From: an uncultured Pseudomonadales bacterium
Lineage (GTDB): Bacteria > Pseudomonadota > Gammaproteobacteria > Pseudomonadales > Azotimanducaceae
Length of the DNA: 64,000 nt
NCBI GenBank assembly: GCA_958296405.1
Contig: OY282519.1
Span: forward strand, 1,534,132 to 1,598,131
Direction of reading: 5' to 3'
Made by a program: the position numbers and the translations under genes
The notes under the pieces: model-generated
The model's input: only the letters and a program-made list of their open reading frames with translations
Told to the model about the DNA's origin: nothing
Databases searched by the model: none
Part shown: positions 1-8,549 of the stretch, piece after piece
Numbering within the stretch: the stretch's first letter is position 1
Layout: the number at the start of each line of letters is the position of its first letter

Positions 1-284
1 TCGTCGGGGTGCTGATTCCATACTCCTATCAGCACTTCCAACGCGCCTTCGCGTTCGGTGACAGCACCATCGACATCGAACTCGCCACCTGGCCGGCGAA
101 GTTGGTGGTGCCGGCGGCGCTGGCCGTGCTGCTGGCGCGGCTCATCGTGCAGCTCGCGGCCTATCTGCGCCTGGCGGTGAACCCGGCGCTCACGCCGGTG
201 GCAGCGCCGTCGGCGCGGGATGCAGCGGTGCAGGCGGCGGAGGAAATCCAACTCGCCGAACAACACACGCCCCCGCCAGCGTGA
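1..284 (+). CDS. TRAP transporter small permease, C-terminal part (DctQ-like)
   Basis: The reading frame is open from the window edge (first full codon at base 3), so only the C-terminal end is present. It shows one hydrophobic membrane segment (AKLVVPAALAVLLARLIVQL) and a polar Ala/Glu-rich tail, as at the end of DctQ-type small subunits of tripartite ATP-independent periplasmic transporters. Its stop codon overlaps the start of the large permease by 4 nt, the usual dctQ-dctM arrangement. The assignment rests mainly on that neighbour. The substrate cannot be told because the periplasmic binding protein lies outside the window. Confidence 0.7.
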   Translation, partial: VGVLIPYSYQHFQRAFAFGDSTIDIELATWPAKLVVPAALAVLLARLIVQLAAYLRLAVNPALTPVAAPSARDAAVQAAEEIQLAEQHTPPPA

Positions 285-1642
285 TGTTCGGCGTCGACGA
301 CACCTGGATCGGCATCGGCGGCATCCTGCTGCTGGTTGCGCTGGTGGTGGCGGGGGTGCGCGTCTATGTGGCGGCAGCGCTCACCGGCTTCTTGGGGCTG
401 CTGGTCATCAAGGGGTGGGATGTGGCGGGCGCCATCGCCGGCACCATCCCACATTCCAAGACGGTGACGTACCCGCTCTCGGTGCTGCCGCTCTTCATCC
501 TCATCGGCTTCCTCGCCTTTCATGCCGGGCTGACGGCGCGGCTCTTCGAGGCGGCGCGGCGTTGGGTGGGCTGGGCGCCCGGCGGCTTGGCGGTGGCGAC
601 GGTGTTCGCCAGCGCGGGGTTCGCGGCAGTCTCCGGCGCTTCCACGGCCACGGCCGCGGTGTTCTCCCGCGTCGCCATTCCCGACATGTTGAGGAACGGC
701 TATGGCAAGCGGCTCACGGCCGGCGTCATCGCCGCCGGCGGCACGCTGGCCTCCCTCATTCCGCCGTCGGCCATTCTGGTGATCTACGCCATCATCGTTG
801 AGGAATCCGTCGGCAAGCTGTTGTTGGCAGGCCTCGTTCCCGGTTTGGTGTCCGTGTTGATCTACACGGCGCTCATCGTCGGCCTGTGCGCGTGGAAGCC
901 GGAGTTGGGGCGGCGCATCGGCGGCTTCACTTGGCGGGAGCGCTTTGCGAGCCTGCCGGGGGCGGTGCCCATCGTGCTGGTGGTGGTCATCATCTTCGGC
1001 GCCCTCTATTCGGGCTTGGCGACGCCCACGGAGGCCGGCGCGTTGGGGGCGATGGTCGTCTTCGCCATGTACGTCTGGCAGGCGTACCGCCGCCGTTCGA
1101 TGCGCATGATGGCCGGGCGGCTGCGCGACGCGCTGATGGAAACGGCGCGCCTCACGGTGATGATCTTCACGCTGGTGTGGGGCGTTTTCTTGTTTGTGCG
1201 CTTCTTGGGCTTCGCCGGCTTGCCGGCCACGTTCGCGGATTGGGTGGTCACGTTGGATTTGCCCCCCATCGCCATCATGGTTTGCATCCTGCTGGCCTAC
1301 GCCGTGCTCGGCATGTTCATGGATGCCATCGGCATGCTGGTGTTGACCTTGCCGGTGGTCTATCCGGCTGTGGTCGCGTTGGGTTATGACCCGATCTGGT
1401 TCGGCGTCATCGTGGTGAAGATGGCGGAAATCTGCCTCATCACGCCGCCCATTGGCCTCAACTGCTTCGTCGTCGCCGGCGTGTCGCGGGAACTCAGCGA
1501 TGAGGCCGGCGGCTCGCTCGCCATTCCGCTGCAAGACGTGTTTCGCGGCATCGGCCCGTTCTTCGTCGCCGACGTGTTGACCGTGGCGGTGCTGCTCGCG
1601 TTTCCGGCCATCGTGATGTGGCTGCCGCGCACGATGGGGTAA
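281..1642 (+). CDS. dctM: TRAP transporter large permease (DctM-like)
   Basis: This 453-aa inner-membrane protein has about a dozen hydrophobic segments and the usual DctM length of 420-450 aa. Family-like stretches include the SGASTATAAVFSRVAIPDM region, GGTLASLIPPSAILVIYA and, near the end, EICLITPPIGLNCFVV. With the DctQ subunit and a periplasmic binding protein it imports organic acids or similar solutes using an ion gradient. It starts with ATG inside the end of the small-permease gene (ATGA overlap), so the two are translationally coupled. Substrate is unknown. Confidence 0.93.
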   Translation: MMFGVDDTWIGIGGILLLVALVVAGVRVYVAAALTGFLGLLVIKGWDVAGAIAGTIPHSKTVTYPLSVLPLFILIGFLAFHAGLTARLFEAARRWVGWAPGGLAVATVFASAGFAAVSGASTATAAVFSRVAIPDMLRNGYGKRLTAGVIAAGGTLASLIPPSAILVIYAIIVEESVGKLLLAGLVPGLVSVLIYTALIVGLCAWKPELGRRIGGFTWRERFASLPGAVPIVLVVVIIFGALYSGLATPTEAGALGAMVVFAMYVWQAYRRRSMRMMAGRLRDALMETARLTVMIFTLVWGVFLFVRFLGFAGLPATFADWVVTLDLPPIAIMVCILLAYAVLGMFMDAIGMLVLTLPVVYPAVVALGYDPIWFGVIVVKMAEICLITPPIGLNCFVVAGVSRELSDEAGGSLAIPLQDVFRGIGPFFVADVLTVAVLLAFPAIVMWLPRTMG

Positions 1643-1715
1643 TTCCCCAAAGTGTGGGGGTGGCCGAACTGGTTTGAGGGGGGCTGGCAGTGGGCGGCGC
1701 AGCGTTTCGCTCAGG

Positions 1716-2459
1716 TCACGCCGTGTCCACCGTGTTCTCGAACGTGAACCCGCCTTGCGTCATCACCAGGCGATGGCGCTCCCCGACGGCGTTCGCGTCG
1801 CAATCGACGTAGCCGGCGTCGCCCTCCCACATTGCCACCCGCGTGCCGTCGGCGCGTTGGCCGATGTGCGTCTCATAAACCCGCGCCGGGATGGCGCTGA
1901 AGTGCGCGAGGGCCGCTTCCACCGTGTCGTGCGCGGCGAGTTGATGCAGCGTCACCCAGGTGGGGGGCACGAGGTCGATGTCGCCGGCGGCGTGGCGCTC
2001 AAGGGCCGCCGCCGGGGTGATCCACTGATGGTCTTCGATTTCCCCGCCATCGATGGACACGTCATGGTCTGCGGCGCGCGCCGCGAAGAACCAAGTGGCA
2101 AAGCGCTTGGGGGTGTCTGGCGGCGGCGTCCAATGGGCGAACCACACGAAATCGTCCGGGGCGGCGGCGATGCCCGCTTCCTCGTGGGTTTCCCGCGCCG
2201 CGGCATTGCGCGCCGCGGCCTCTGGCGTCGCACCGTCGGCGCCGTCCTCGGCATCGATGCGCCCGCCTGGGAACACCCACATGCCGCCGAAGGCGATGCG
2301 TGAATTCTTGCGCAGCATCAGCACTTCCGGCATCGCCGCGTCGCGCAGGAGCACGACCGTGGCGGCCGGCGTCGCCGGCCGCTCAGCCGCGTCGCCCGGC
2401 TTGGTGACACCGCCGTAGCCGTCGTTGCGGTGGCGTGGCGGCTCGCTCTGGGCAGCCAT
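1716..2459 (-). CDS. NUDIX hydrolase
   Basis: This 247-aa protein carries a NUDIX box with an insertion: PGGRIDAEDG, a spacer of about 15 residues, then AARETHEEAGI. The spacing resembles the NUDT7/NUDT19-type subgroup that acts on CoA esters or nucleoside diphosphates, but the substrate cannot be assigned. Start chosen at ATG 2459, with a GGGGGT ribosome-binding stretch a few bases upstream; ATG 2477 is an alternative with a weaker site. The open frame continues further upstream only as an antisense artefact. It is the last gene of a minus-strand group behind two methyltransferases and faces the TRAP genes. Confidence 0.85.
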   Translation of the reverse strand: MAAQSEPPRHRNDGYGGVTKPGDAAERPATPAATVVLLRDAAMPEVLMLRKNSRIAFGGMWVFPGGRIDAEDGADGATPEAAARNAAARETHEEAGIAAAPDDFVWFAHWTPPPDTPKRFATWFFAARAADHDVSIDGGEIEDHQWITPAAALERHAAGDIDLVPPTWVTLHQLAAHDTVEAALAHFSAIPARVYETHIGQRADGTRVAMWEGDAGYVDCDANAVGERHRLVMTQGGFTFENTVDTA

Positions 2460-2551
2460 GGGCGTCACCCCCTTCATCTGATTAGGTTGCGGGTAGCATA
2501 TCGCGCCGCCGTCGCCCCTTGCCAGCGCAGGCGTTGCTGGCGGAGCGTCTG

Positions 2552-3388
2552 CTACTCCCCCGAGGCGGGTTTGCGCGCCCGCAGCGAAAACGTCTGCGGC
2601 AGCAGGCTCTGGGGGTGCGGAAAGCGCCACCAGCCGTCCGCGCCTTGGCGCATCCCTGGGAACGCTTGGTAGCAGTTCACCGGAAACTCGTGGAAGAACT
2701 CCAGCACGAGCCCCGCGTTTTGCACTGCGGCGATCACTTCGGCCACGCTGTGGCACCACTCGTAGGATTCGGCCGCGATGGGTTGGCTGCCGGCGTAGGA
2801 CGGCTCGCCGCCCTCGAAGCGGATGCCTTCGACATTCGGAAAATAGGGGTAGGTGACGCGCAGGTCCTTGATGCCTGGCTCGCCTTCGGCACCGCCTTGG
2901 GGTTCGAACACCATCAACAGCGGGTGCGAGTCGAACAGGTAGAACAGGCCGCCCGGCTTGACGAACCGGGCGATGACGTTTGCCCAAGCCGTCAAGTCCG
3001 GCAGCCAGCAGAGCACGCCCATCGCTGTGTAGACGACATCAAACTGTTCGTCGAGCACCCCCGGCAGGTCGTAGACGTTGCACTCCACGAACCGCGTCGG
3101 CAGCTCCAGTTCGCCGCTCAAGGCCCGCGCCAGCGCGATGGCTTCGCTGGAGAAGTCCACGCCGACGGCCTCGGCGCCAAGCCGCGTCCAAGACATCGTG
3201 TCCATGCCGAAGTGACACTGCATGTGCAGGAGGGACTTGCCGGCCACGTCGCCCACTTCGCGGCGCTCGATGTCGTGCAAAGTGATGCGCCCGGCCTTGA
3301 AGCTGGGGACGTCGTAGAACGTCGAAGCGGCATGCACCGGCGTGCGCTCGTTCCAATTGCGGCGATTGGCTTCAAGCCTTGAATCCAT
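2552..3388 (-). CDS. class I SAM-dependent methyltransferase
   Basis: This 278-aa protein has a Rossmann-type SAM-binding core. The motif I region reads LLHMQCHFGMDTMSW (residues about 53-67), unlike the classic GxGxG, and is followed by the acidic strand end GVDFSSEAI. The motif IV region is FDVVYTAMGVLCWLPDL and a late motif is KPGGLFYLFDSH. The C-terminal half holds SYEWCHSVAEVI, typical of small-molecule methyltransferases annotated only by class. Methyl acceptor unknown. It lies 92 nt downstream of a second, unrelated-looking methyltransferase and upstream of the NUDIX gene, probably in one transcript. Confidence 0.85.
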   Translation of the reverse strand: MDSRLEANRRNWNERTPVHAASTFYDVPSFKAGRITLHDIERREVGDVAGKSLLHMQCHFGMDTMSWTRLGAEAVGVDFSSEAIALARALSGELELPTRFVECNVYDLPGVLDEQFDVVYTAMGVLCWLPDLTAWANVIARFVKPGGLFYLFDSHPLLMVFEPQGGAEGEPGIKDLRVTYPYFPNVEGIRFEGGEPSYAGSQPIAAESYEWCHSVAEVIAAVQNAGLVLEFFHEFPVNCYQAFPGMRQGADGWWRFPHPQSLLPQTFSLRARKPASGE

Positions 3389-3480
3389 GTGTCCAAACTC
3401 CTCCCATCAAGCCGAGACGCCAACGCGCCGCGGCCGCCGTCGCCGCCGCCAGGTGCAGCGGGCCGGTCTAAGTTGGCGCC

Positions 3481-4266
3481 TCAGCCCTTGTTGGCGCTCA
3501 CCAAGAACTGCGGCAGCACGAACAGGTACTCGCTGGTGGCGACGCCGCGCTCCGCCGCGTCGAGCAGAGCGTCCGCCTCGGCCGCGGCCATGCGGCCACC
3601 CGCCGCAACGTAGCTTTGCATGTTGCGCAGCACTGGCAGCGCCCGCCCGTCCCGGTCGGCGAAGGCGAGCACACGCGCCTCGACGTCTCGGAAGCCGTGC
3701 CGCGCCAGCAGCCCCGGCGCCTTGCGGCCGATGTTGGGTTCCTTGAACGCCCCGGCGGCCGCGGTGAAGAAGCGTTCCACCCCCGCCTTGCCCCACGGCT
3801 CCACCACGACGAAGCCCCAATCGCTGTCGATGATGTGGATGCGGCCGCCCGGCGCCAACACGCGCTTGATCTCCGCGACCGTCGCATCCACATCCGGCAC
3901 GTACTCGAGCACGTTCTTGCAGATGGCCCGGTCCACCGCGCCGTCTGGCAGGGGGACCGCGGCGCCCTCGACATGATGGAAGGCCACGTTGGGGCGGCCG
4001 GCGGCGCGGCGGGTGGCGTCCGCCACGAAGCGCGCGTTGATGTCCACGCCATGCACTTGGCCGCTTGTGCCCACGATGTCCGCGATGGCGAGGGCCATGA
4101 AGCCGGGGCCGGAACCGAAGTCCAGCACGGAGAGCCCCGCCGCCAAGGCCGCCGGCTCTAGGAGCGCTGCGTTGCCTTCGCGCCATTGGAACATTTGCTC
4201 GTAGCGCGCGATGCGGTCGTCCTCGATGTGTTTCCAGTGGTCTGTGTAGAACGTGTCGGTGGCCAT
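3481..4266 (-). CDS. class I SAM-dependent methyltransferase
   Basis: This 261-aa protein has clear SAM-binding signatures: LDFGSGPGFMALAIA (motif I, residues about 48-62), VHGVDINARFV (post-I), ICKNVLEYVPD (motif IV area) and LAPGGRIHIIDSDWG. This fits the UbiE/Coq5-like and arsenite-methyltransferase-like group, but the substrate cannot be read from sequence. The start is ATG 4266. It is the first gene of the minus-strand trio and is divergent from the DUF5989 gene, so the 180-nt gap between them should hold both promoters; none could be picked out firmly. Confidence 0.87.
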   Translation of the reverse strand: MATDTFYTDHWKHIEDDRIARYEQMFQWREGNAALLEPAALAAGLSVLDFGSGPGFMALAIADIVGTSGQVHGVDINARFVADATRRAAGRPNVAFHHVEGAAVPLPDGAVDRAICKNVLEYVPDVDATVAEIKRVLAPGGRIHIIDSDWGFVVVEPWGKAGVERFFTAAAGAFKEPNIGRKAPGLLARHGFRDVEARVLAFADRDGRALPVLRNMQSYVAAGGRMAAAEADALLDAAERGVATSEYLFVLPQFLVSANKG

Positions 4267-4445
4267 GGCGCTCGCTTGCCGCTTAAGGGGTGCAGCGTGT
4301 CAGGGTACGCGAGGGCAGGGCAGCGGCGCCAACCATGCGGCGCCGGCTTCTTGGGCGCCGGCTGTGCCGGCAGATGGATCTTGGCGCCGCGGGAGTATCA
4401 TGATGCAGCGGAAAGCACACGGTTGTTCGATGCGAGAAGAGGTCA

Positions 4446-4595
4446 GTGTCCTTTCTACATGAGCTGTGGGTCTTCATGCGGGTGCGCAAGAAGTACTGGC
4501 TGTTTCCGGTCGTGGTGATGATGCTCGTGCTGGGCGGGCTGATTGTGCTGGGCCAGAGCACCGCGGTCGCGCCGATGATCTACACCATCTTCTAG
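4446..4595 (+). CDS. DUF5989 family small membrane protein
   Basis: This 49-aa gene is too short for standard ORF filters. It starts with GTG at 4446 behind an AGAGG ribosome-binding site. The protein begins MSFLHELWVFMRVRKKYW, then has one hydrophobic helix (residues about 19-36), and ends AVAPMIYTIF. Start, single helix and the terminal APxIYTxF pattern all match the DUF5989 family as I remember it, a tiny inner-membrane protein of unknown function often found beside SGNH-type or carbamoyltransferase genes. Here an SGNH-type gene follows after 20 nt, supporting a shared role, perhaps in surface glycan or secondary-metabolite modification (inference). Confidence 0.85.
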   Translation: MSFLHELWVFMRVRKKYWLFPVVVMMLVLGGLIVLGQSTAVAPMIYTIF

Positions 4596-4615
4596 CCCTT
4601 CCATCGAAGACCAAA

Positions 4616-6292
4616 GTGCCCCCCCCTCCCCCCAAGGCGCGGCGGGCGCTGCGGCTGGCCGGCTGGAACGCGTTGCTTCTCTTGGCGGGCTTGGCCTTGA
4701 TTGGGGTGGCAGGCGAAGCGTATTGGCGGCTGCGGGTGCCCTTCACGTGGGCCGACCTCCCCTTCATTTGGTCTCCAACAGTTGGGCCGGCATATGCGCC
4801 CAGCGTGGAGGTGCGCTTTACGAACTACCTTGATTTCTGGGTTGAGTCGCGAACCAACAGCTTGGGCTTTCTGGACCGCGAACCCATCGGCGTCGAGCGG
4901 GCCGCGGCGAGCTGCCACGTCGCCGTGGTCGGCGATTCCTTCGTGGAGGCGCTTCAGGTTCCCATCGCCGACAAGCTCCACGTTCGGCTGGAGGAGCTCG
5001 CCGCCCGAGAACTGCCCCATCTGGACGTCACGACCTCGGCGTTCGGCATCGGCGGCACCGGCCAAGTCAACCAACTGGCGTACTACGACGAGTTCGCGCG
5101 GCATCTCCGCCCCGCCTTGGTGGTGCTCGTCTTCGTCCCCAACGACTTCAAGGACAATTCGCCAATCTTGAGTGGGTTGCGCGTGAGAAGGGATCCGCAC
5201 CGACTTAGGCATGTTTCCGCGACGCGGGACGCGGACGGGGCCATCACGCTGCGGCCGCCCCATCCCGGGCCGTCCCGACTGGCAGGGCTGCCTCCTCGGC
5301 GCCACCCCGCGCACGAGCGCGCCGTGGATTACCTGGCCAGCAGGTCCCTCTCCGCGAAATGGCTGGATGCCAAGAGGCGCGCCGTTCTCGGCCCCCAGCC
5401 CGCCCCCGATCTGCTCTCTTGGGTAGAGCTGGTGAGCCGGCGCTCCCCACGCCACGCCGCGTTGCTCGATGGGTGGCGGCCAACGACGCGAATCGGCGTC
5501 AATGAACCGTTCTCCGCGTCCACAGAGGAGGATCTGCCTGCCGTCCACAAGGACGCGCTGGACTTCACGGCCTTCGCGCTGGATCAGTTCAAGGAGCGCG
5601 CGCACCGCGACGGCGCCGCGTTGGCCATCCTGTCCACGCACGCCGTGCGCGCCCGAGGCGACCTTGCGTTTGGCCGCCTGACCGCCCTCGCCGAGCCGCG
5701 CGGCATTCCCATCATCGACCAGTACGGCCACATGCTTCGCCAAGGCGCCGGGCGGAGGGATGCGCAGTGGCCGCATGACAGCCATTGGAACGCCGCCGGC
5801 CATCAGTGGGCGGCGGAAGCTGTGCTCAAGTGGCTGAAGAGGAACCAGGAGGTCTGCACGATGCGCAAGCGCCCGGCCTCACCACCGCGTGTTCCTTGGC
5901 TGGCCGAGTACGAGTCCATCGCGTCCGGCCAACTGGCGGCGCGCTCCGTCTTCGACGTCCATCTCCGCGGCAACCATCTCCGCGGCAACGCGGTGAGCTA
6001 CCTCAAGTCGCCGTGCGGCGTGGCGGACGTGCGGGCGCGGTTCTTCCTGCACGTCTTCCCGGAGGACGTGGAGAGCCTGCCGGCCGACCGCCGGCAATAC
6101 GGCTTCGACAACTTGGACTTCGACTACCACGGGCTCGCCGCCTTGGCCTTCGGCGGCAAGTGCGTTGCGACGCGCCCGCTCCCAAGCTATCCCATCGCCC
6201 GCGTCAGAACCGGGCAGTTCACGCCAGAGGACGGCCATGTCTGGGTGGCCGAGTTCCCCGTTGGGGCCGCGGACGAAGCGCAAAATCGCTGA
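4616..6292 (+). CDS. membrane-anchored SGNH/GDSL hydrolase-like protein with extra C-terminal domain
   Basis: The protein is 558 aa from GTG 4616; the frame is open upstream but overlaps the DUF5989 gene there. It has an N-terminal membrane anchor (residues about 14-34) and a periplasmic SGNH fold: block I VVGDSFVEAL (Ser108), block II Gly in GIGGTGQ, block III VPNDF (Asn176) and block V DSHWN (Asp388, His390). The catalytic set is therefore complete. After about residue 418 comes a separate domain of about 140 residues with FFLHVFP, FDNLDF and YPIARVRTGQF motifs; I recall similar tails on some membrane glycosyltransferases (memory only). Likely role is ester hydrolysis or acyl transfer on an envelope glycan. 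A small duplication (LRGNHLRGN) sits at the junction. Confidence 0.75.
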   Translation: MPPPPPKARRALRLAGWNALLLLAGLALIGVAGEAYWRLRVPFTWADLPFIWSPTVGPAYAPSVEVRFTNYLDFWVESRTNSLGFLDREPIGVERAAASCHVAVVGDSFVEALQVPIADKLHVRLEELAARELPHLDVTTSAFGIGGTGQVNQLAYYDEFARHLRPALVVLVFVPNDFKDNSPILSGLRVRRDPHRLRHVSATRDADGAITLRPPHPGPSRLAGLPPRRHPAHERAVDYLASRSLSAKWLDAKRRAVLGPQPAPDLLSWVELVSRRSPRHAALLDGWRPTTRIGVNEPFSASTEEDLPAVHKDALDFTAFALDQFKERAHRDGAALAILSTHAVRARGDLAFGRLTALAEPRGIPIIDQYGHMLRQGAGRRDAQWPHDSHWNAAGHQWAAEAVLKWLKRNQEVCTMRKRPASPPRVPWLAEYESIASGQLAARSVFDVHLRGNHLRGNAVSYLKSPCGVADVRARFFLHVFPEDVESLPADRRQYGFDNLDFDYHGLAALAFGGKCVATRPLPSYPIARVRTGQFTPEDGHVWVAEFPVGAADEAQNR

Positions 6293-6406
6293 TCGCGCCC
6301 AGCGCCGGCGACGCGGGCGCAGAAGGCAAAGGACGAAGAGCAGCACGCCCGCCAGCCCGCTCCGCGCTGACTATCAATGGCCGTGGGCTAGGTGTATAAC
6401 GCTGCA

Positions 6407-7198
6407 ATGAGAATGCGTCACGCCAAGGGTTGCCACATCAAGCCCAAGGTGCGCGCCGTGGTCGCCATTGCCGCGGCGCTCCTCGTGGCGCCGAGCGCTG
6501 TCGCGCAAGAGATCACCGCCTACGACCTTGTGGCCGGCGCGTTGGACCTCACGCGTGGCGACACCTCCCACACCGAGATGACCATGCAGGTGAAGCGCCC
6601 AGACTGGGAGCGCTCCACCTCCATCGTCGCTTGGAGCCGCGGCCGCGAAGACACCCTGATGCGCTTCACCGCGCCGGCGAAGGATGCCGGCAACGCCCTC
6701 TTGAAGCAGGGCGCCAACATGTGGACGTACACGCCCAAGTTGAACCGCACCATCCGCCTGCCCTACAGCATGCGCTCGCAGAGTTGGGCCGGTTCGGATT
6801 TCTCCTACAACGACCTGTCGCGCAGCGACAAACTGCTGAAGCACTACCAGCTGGAGATCGTGGAGCAGCGCGAGGAAGAAGGCCGCATGATCTACACCAT
6901 CGATGCGGTGCCGCGCGACGACGCGCCGGTGGTGTGGGGCAAGGAAGTGTGGGTGCTGCGCGATGACTATGTGATGCTGGAGCAGCGCTTCTACGACCAA
7001 GAGATGACGCTCTTGAAGCGCATGACCACCATGGACATCCGCGAGATCGGCGGGCGCGTGGTGGCGACGCGCATGCGCATGCAGAAGCTCGACGAACCGG
7101 ACCATTGGACGGAAGTCATCATCGAAGCGGCGCAGTTCGACATTGAGTTGCCAGACCGAATGTTCACCGTCTTCGAGCTCAAAGCCGGCGCGAGTTGA
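6407..7198 (+). CDS. outer membrane lipoprotein-sorting protein (LolA-like)
   Basis: This protein of about 263 aa has a Sec signal peptide (basic N-terminus, hydrophobic stretch, then APSAVAQE). The mature part has the LolA-like beta-rich pattern with RGREDTLMRFTAPAKDAGNALLK and WTYTPKLNRTIRLP, typical of proteins named outer membrane lipoprotein-sorting protein (COG2834-like). Such proteins sit in the periplasm and are thought to carry lipids or lipoproteins handed over by an ABC or RND partner. Start chosen at ATG 6407; GTG 6392 and ATG 6413 are alternatives. Its stop overlaps the start of the first permease (TGATG). It is the first gene of a six-gene envelope export operon. Confidence 0.85.
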   Translation: MRMRHAKGCHIKPKVRAVVAIAAALLVAPSAVAQEITAYDLVAGALDLTRGDTSHTEMTMQVKRPDWERSTSIVAWSRGREDTLMRFTAPAKDAGNALLKQGANMWTYTPKLNRTIRLPYSMRSQSWAGSDFSYNDLSRSDKLLKHYQLEIVEQREEEGRMIYTIDAVPRDDAPVVWGKEVWVLRDDYVMLEQRFYDQEMTLLKRMTTMDIREIGGRVVATRMRMQKLDEPDHWTEVIIEAAQFDIELPDRMFTVFELKAGAS

Positions 7199-8496
7199 TG
7201 GCGGAAGCCATCCTGCCCGCCACGTCCGCCCCGACGCAAAAGGGTGGACGCGGGTTGTTCGCCGTCATCGCTTGGCGCAATCTGTGGCGCAATCCGCGCC
7301 GCACATGGCTCACCGCCGGCGGCATCGCCTTCGGCATCGCCATCGTCGTGTTCATCATGTCGTTCCAAGCGGGGGTGTACGACGCCATGATCGACTTGGC
7401 GTCCCGCTTCGGCAGCGGCCATGTCCAAGTGCAGCATCCGGGCTACTTCGACGATCCGCGCATCCGCAACACCATGCCGGGGGGCACGGAGCTCACGCAG
7501 CGGCTCGCCGCATTGCCGGAAGTGGCGGCGGCCGCGCCCCGCGCGGAAGCGTTTGCCTTGGTTTCGGCGACCAGCGAATCCGGTGAAGAGCGGAGTTTTG
7601 GGGCGCAGGTGATTGGCGTGGAGCCGGCCTTGGAGGTCGGCGTGTCCAGTTTCGCCAAGAGCTTGATCGCTGGGGACTACTTGGCCACCGCCGATGACGT
7701 GGCGGTGGGTGCCGGCGTCGCCCGCAACCTGAACCTCGCGGTCGGCGACGAGGTGGTGGTGCTTGGCACTGGGCGCGAGGGCAGCGTGGCGGCGTTGGCG
7801 CTCAATGTCGGCGGCATCTTCGAGACTGGCATCCCGAATGTCGATCGCGCCATCGTGATGATGCAACTGGCCGTCATGCAGGATGGGTTTGACCTTGGCG
7901 GCGACGTGCATCGCGTGGTGCTCCGCGCCGCGTCCATTCCCGCGGCGCCGGCATTGGCCGCCGCGGTGCGGGAGGAGTTGGCTGGGGTTGGGCTCGCCAC
8001 GCTGGAGTGGCCGGAGCTCATGCCGGATATGGAGCAAAGCGTGCGCCTTGATGCGTTGATGGGCGATCTGATGTTCGGCGTGCTGCTGATTCTCGTCACC
8101 TTCACCGTCGTCAATGCGCTGGTGATGACGGTGTTCGAGCGCACCCGCGAGTTCGGCATGTTGCTGGCCATCGGCATGCGTCCGGCGGGGGTGATGGCGA
8201 TGCTGCAGCTAGAAGCCTTTGCCATGTGGGCGTTGGGCGCCGCCATCGGCGTTGGCGTCGTGTTGGCGCCGGTGCTCTACCTGCAGGCGTTCGGCTTTTC
8301 CTTGGACGGCGTGGCGGCGGAGTTGACGGGCAGCATGAACTTCCCGCTGCCGGAACGCCTCCACGCGGCCCTTGATGCGCGCGCTCTGTCGCTGTCTCCT
8401 GCCGTGCTCGGCGTCGCCACCCTCGCTGCGGCGTTCTTTGCTTCGCTCAGATTGCGCTCCATGCGGCCCGTGGACGCGCTTAGGGAGGACGAATAA
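7198..8496 (+). CDS. ABC transporter permease, FtsX/LolE family (permease 1)
   Basis: This 432-aa inner-membrane permease has the FtsX-type layout: an N-terminal helix after AWRNLWRNPRRTW, a large periplasmic domain (residues about 50-275) and three C-terminal helices starting at LMFGVLLILVTFTVVNALVM. The cytoplasmic coupling segment is TREFGMLLAIGM, as in LolC/LolE and MacB. Its ATG overlaps the stop of the LolA-like gene. Together with the next two permeases and the ATPase it probably extracts a lipid or lipoprotein from the inner membrane and hands it to the LolA-like carrier (inference from gene content). Its TAA stop sits 8 nt beyond an SD-like GGGAGG used by the next gene. Confidence 0.9.
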   Translation: MAEAILPATSAPTQKGGRGLFAVIAWRNLWRNPRRTWLTAGGIAFGIAIVVFIMSFQAGVYDAMIDLASRFGSGHVQVQHPGYFDDPRIRNTMPGGTELTQRLAALPEVAAAAPRAEAFALVSATSESGEERSFGAQVIGVEPALEVGVSSFAKSLIAGDYLATADDVAVGAGVARNLNLAVGDEVVVLGTGREGSVAALALNVGGIFETGIPNVDRAIVMMQLAVMQDGFDLGGDVHRVVLRAASIPAAPALAAAVREELAGVGLATLEWPELMPDMEQSVRLDALMGDLMFGVLLILVTFTVVNALVMTVFERTREFGMLLAIGMRPAGVMAMLQLEAFAMWALGAAIGVGVVLAPVLYLQAFGFSLDGVAAELTGSMNFPLPERLHAALDARALSLSPAVLGVATLAAAFFASLRLRSMRPVDALREDE

Positions 8497-8549
8497 TTTC
8501 CGAAGCCGCCATTGCCGCGCCGGCGCGCAGAAGCGCCGCGACCGACAGC

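Noticed and set aside
161-1534. 457-codon minus-strand frame opposite the TRAP permease
   Set aside because: Extremely rich in His, Arg, Asp and Glu with no hydrophobic core; the plus strand encodes a clear DctM protein.
1634-1650. TGGGG/CCCCA inverted repeat over the dctM stop as a terminator
   Set aside because: The stem is only 5 bp and no T-run follows; too weak to call.
2460-2987. Upstream 175-codon extension of the NUDIX gene
   Set aside because: It overlaps the methyltransferase gene on the same strand in another frame and is rich in Arg/Pro/Ala; the NUDIX gene has a good start at 2459.
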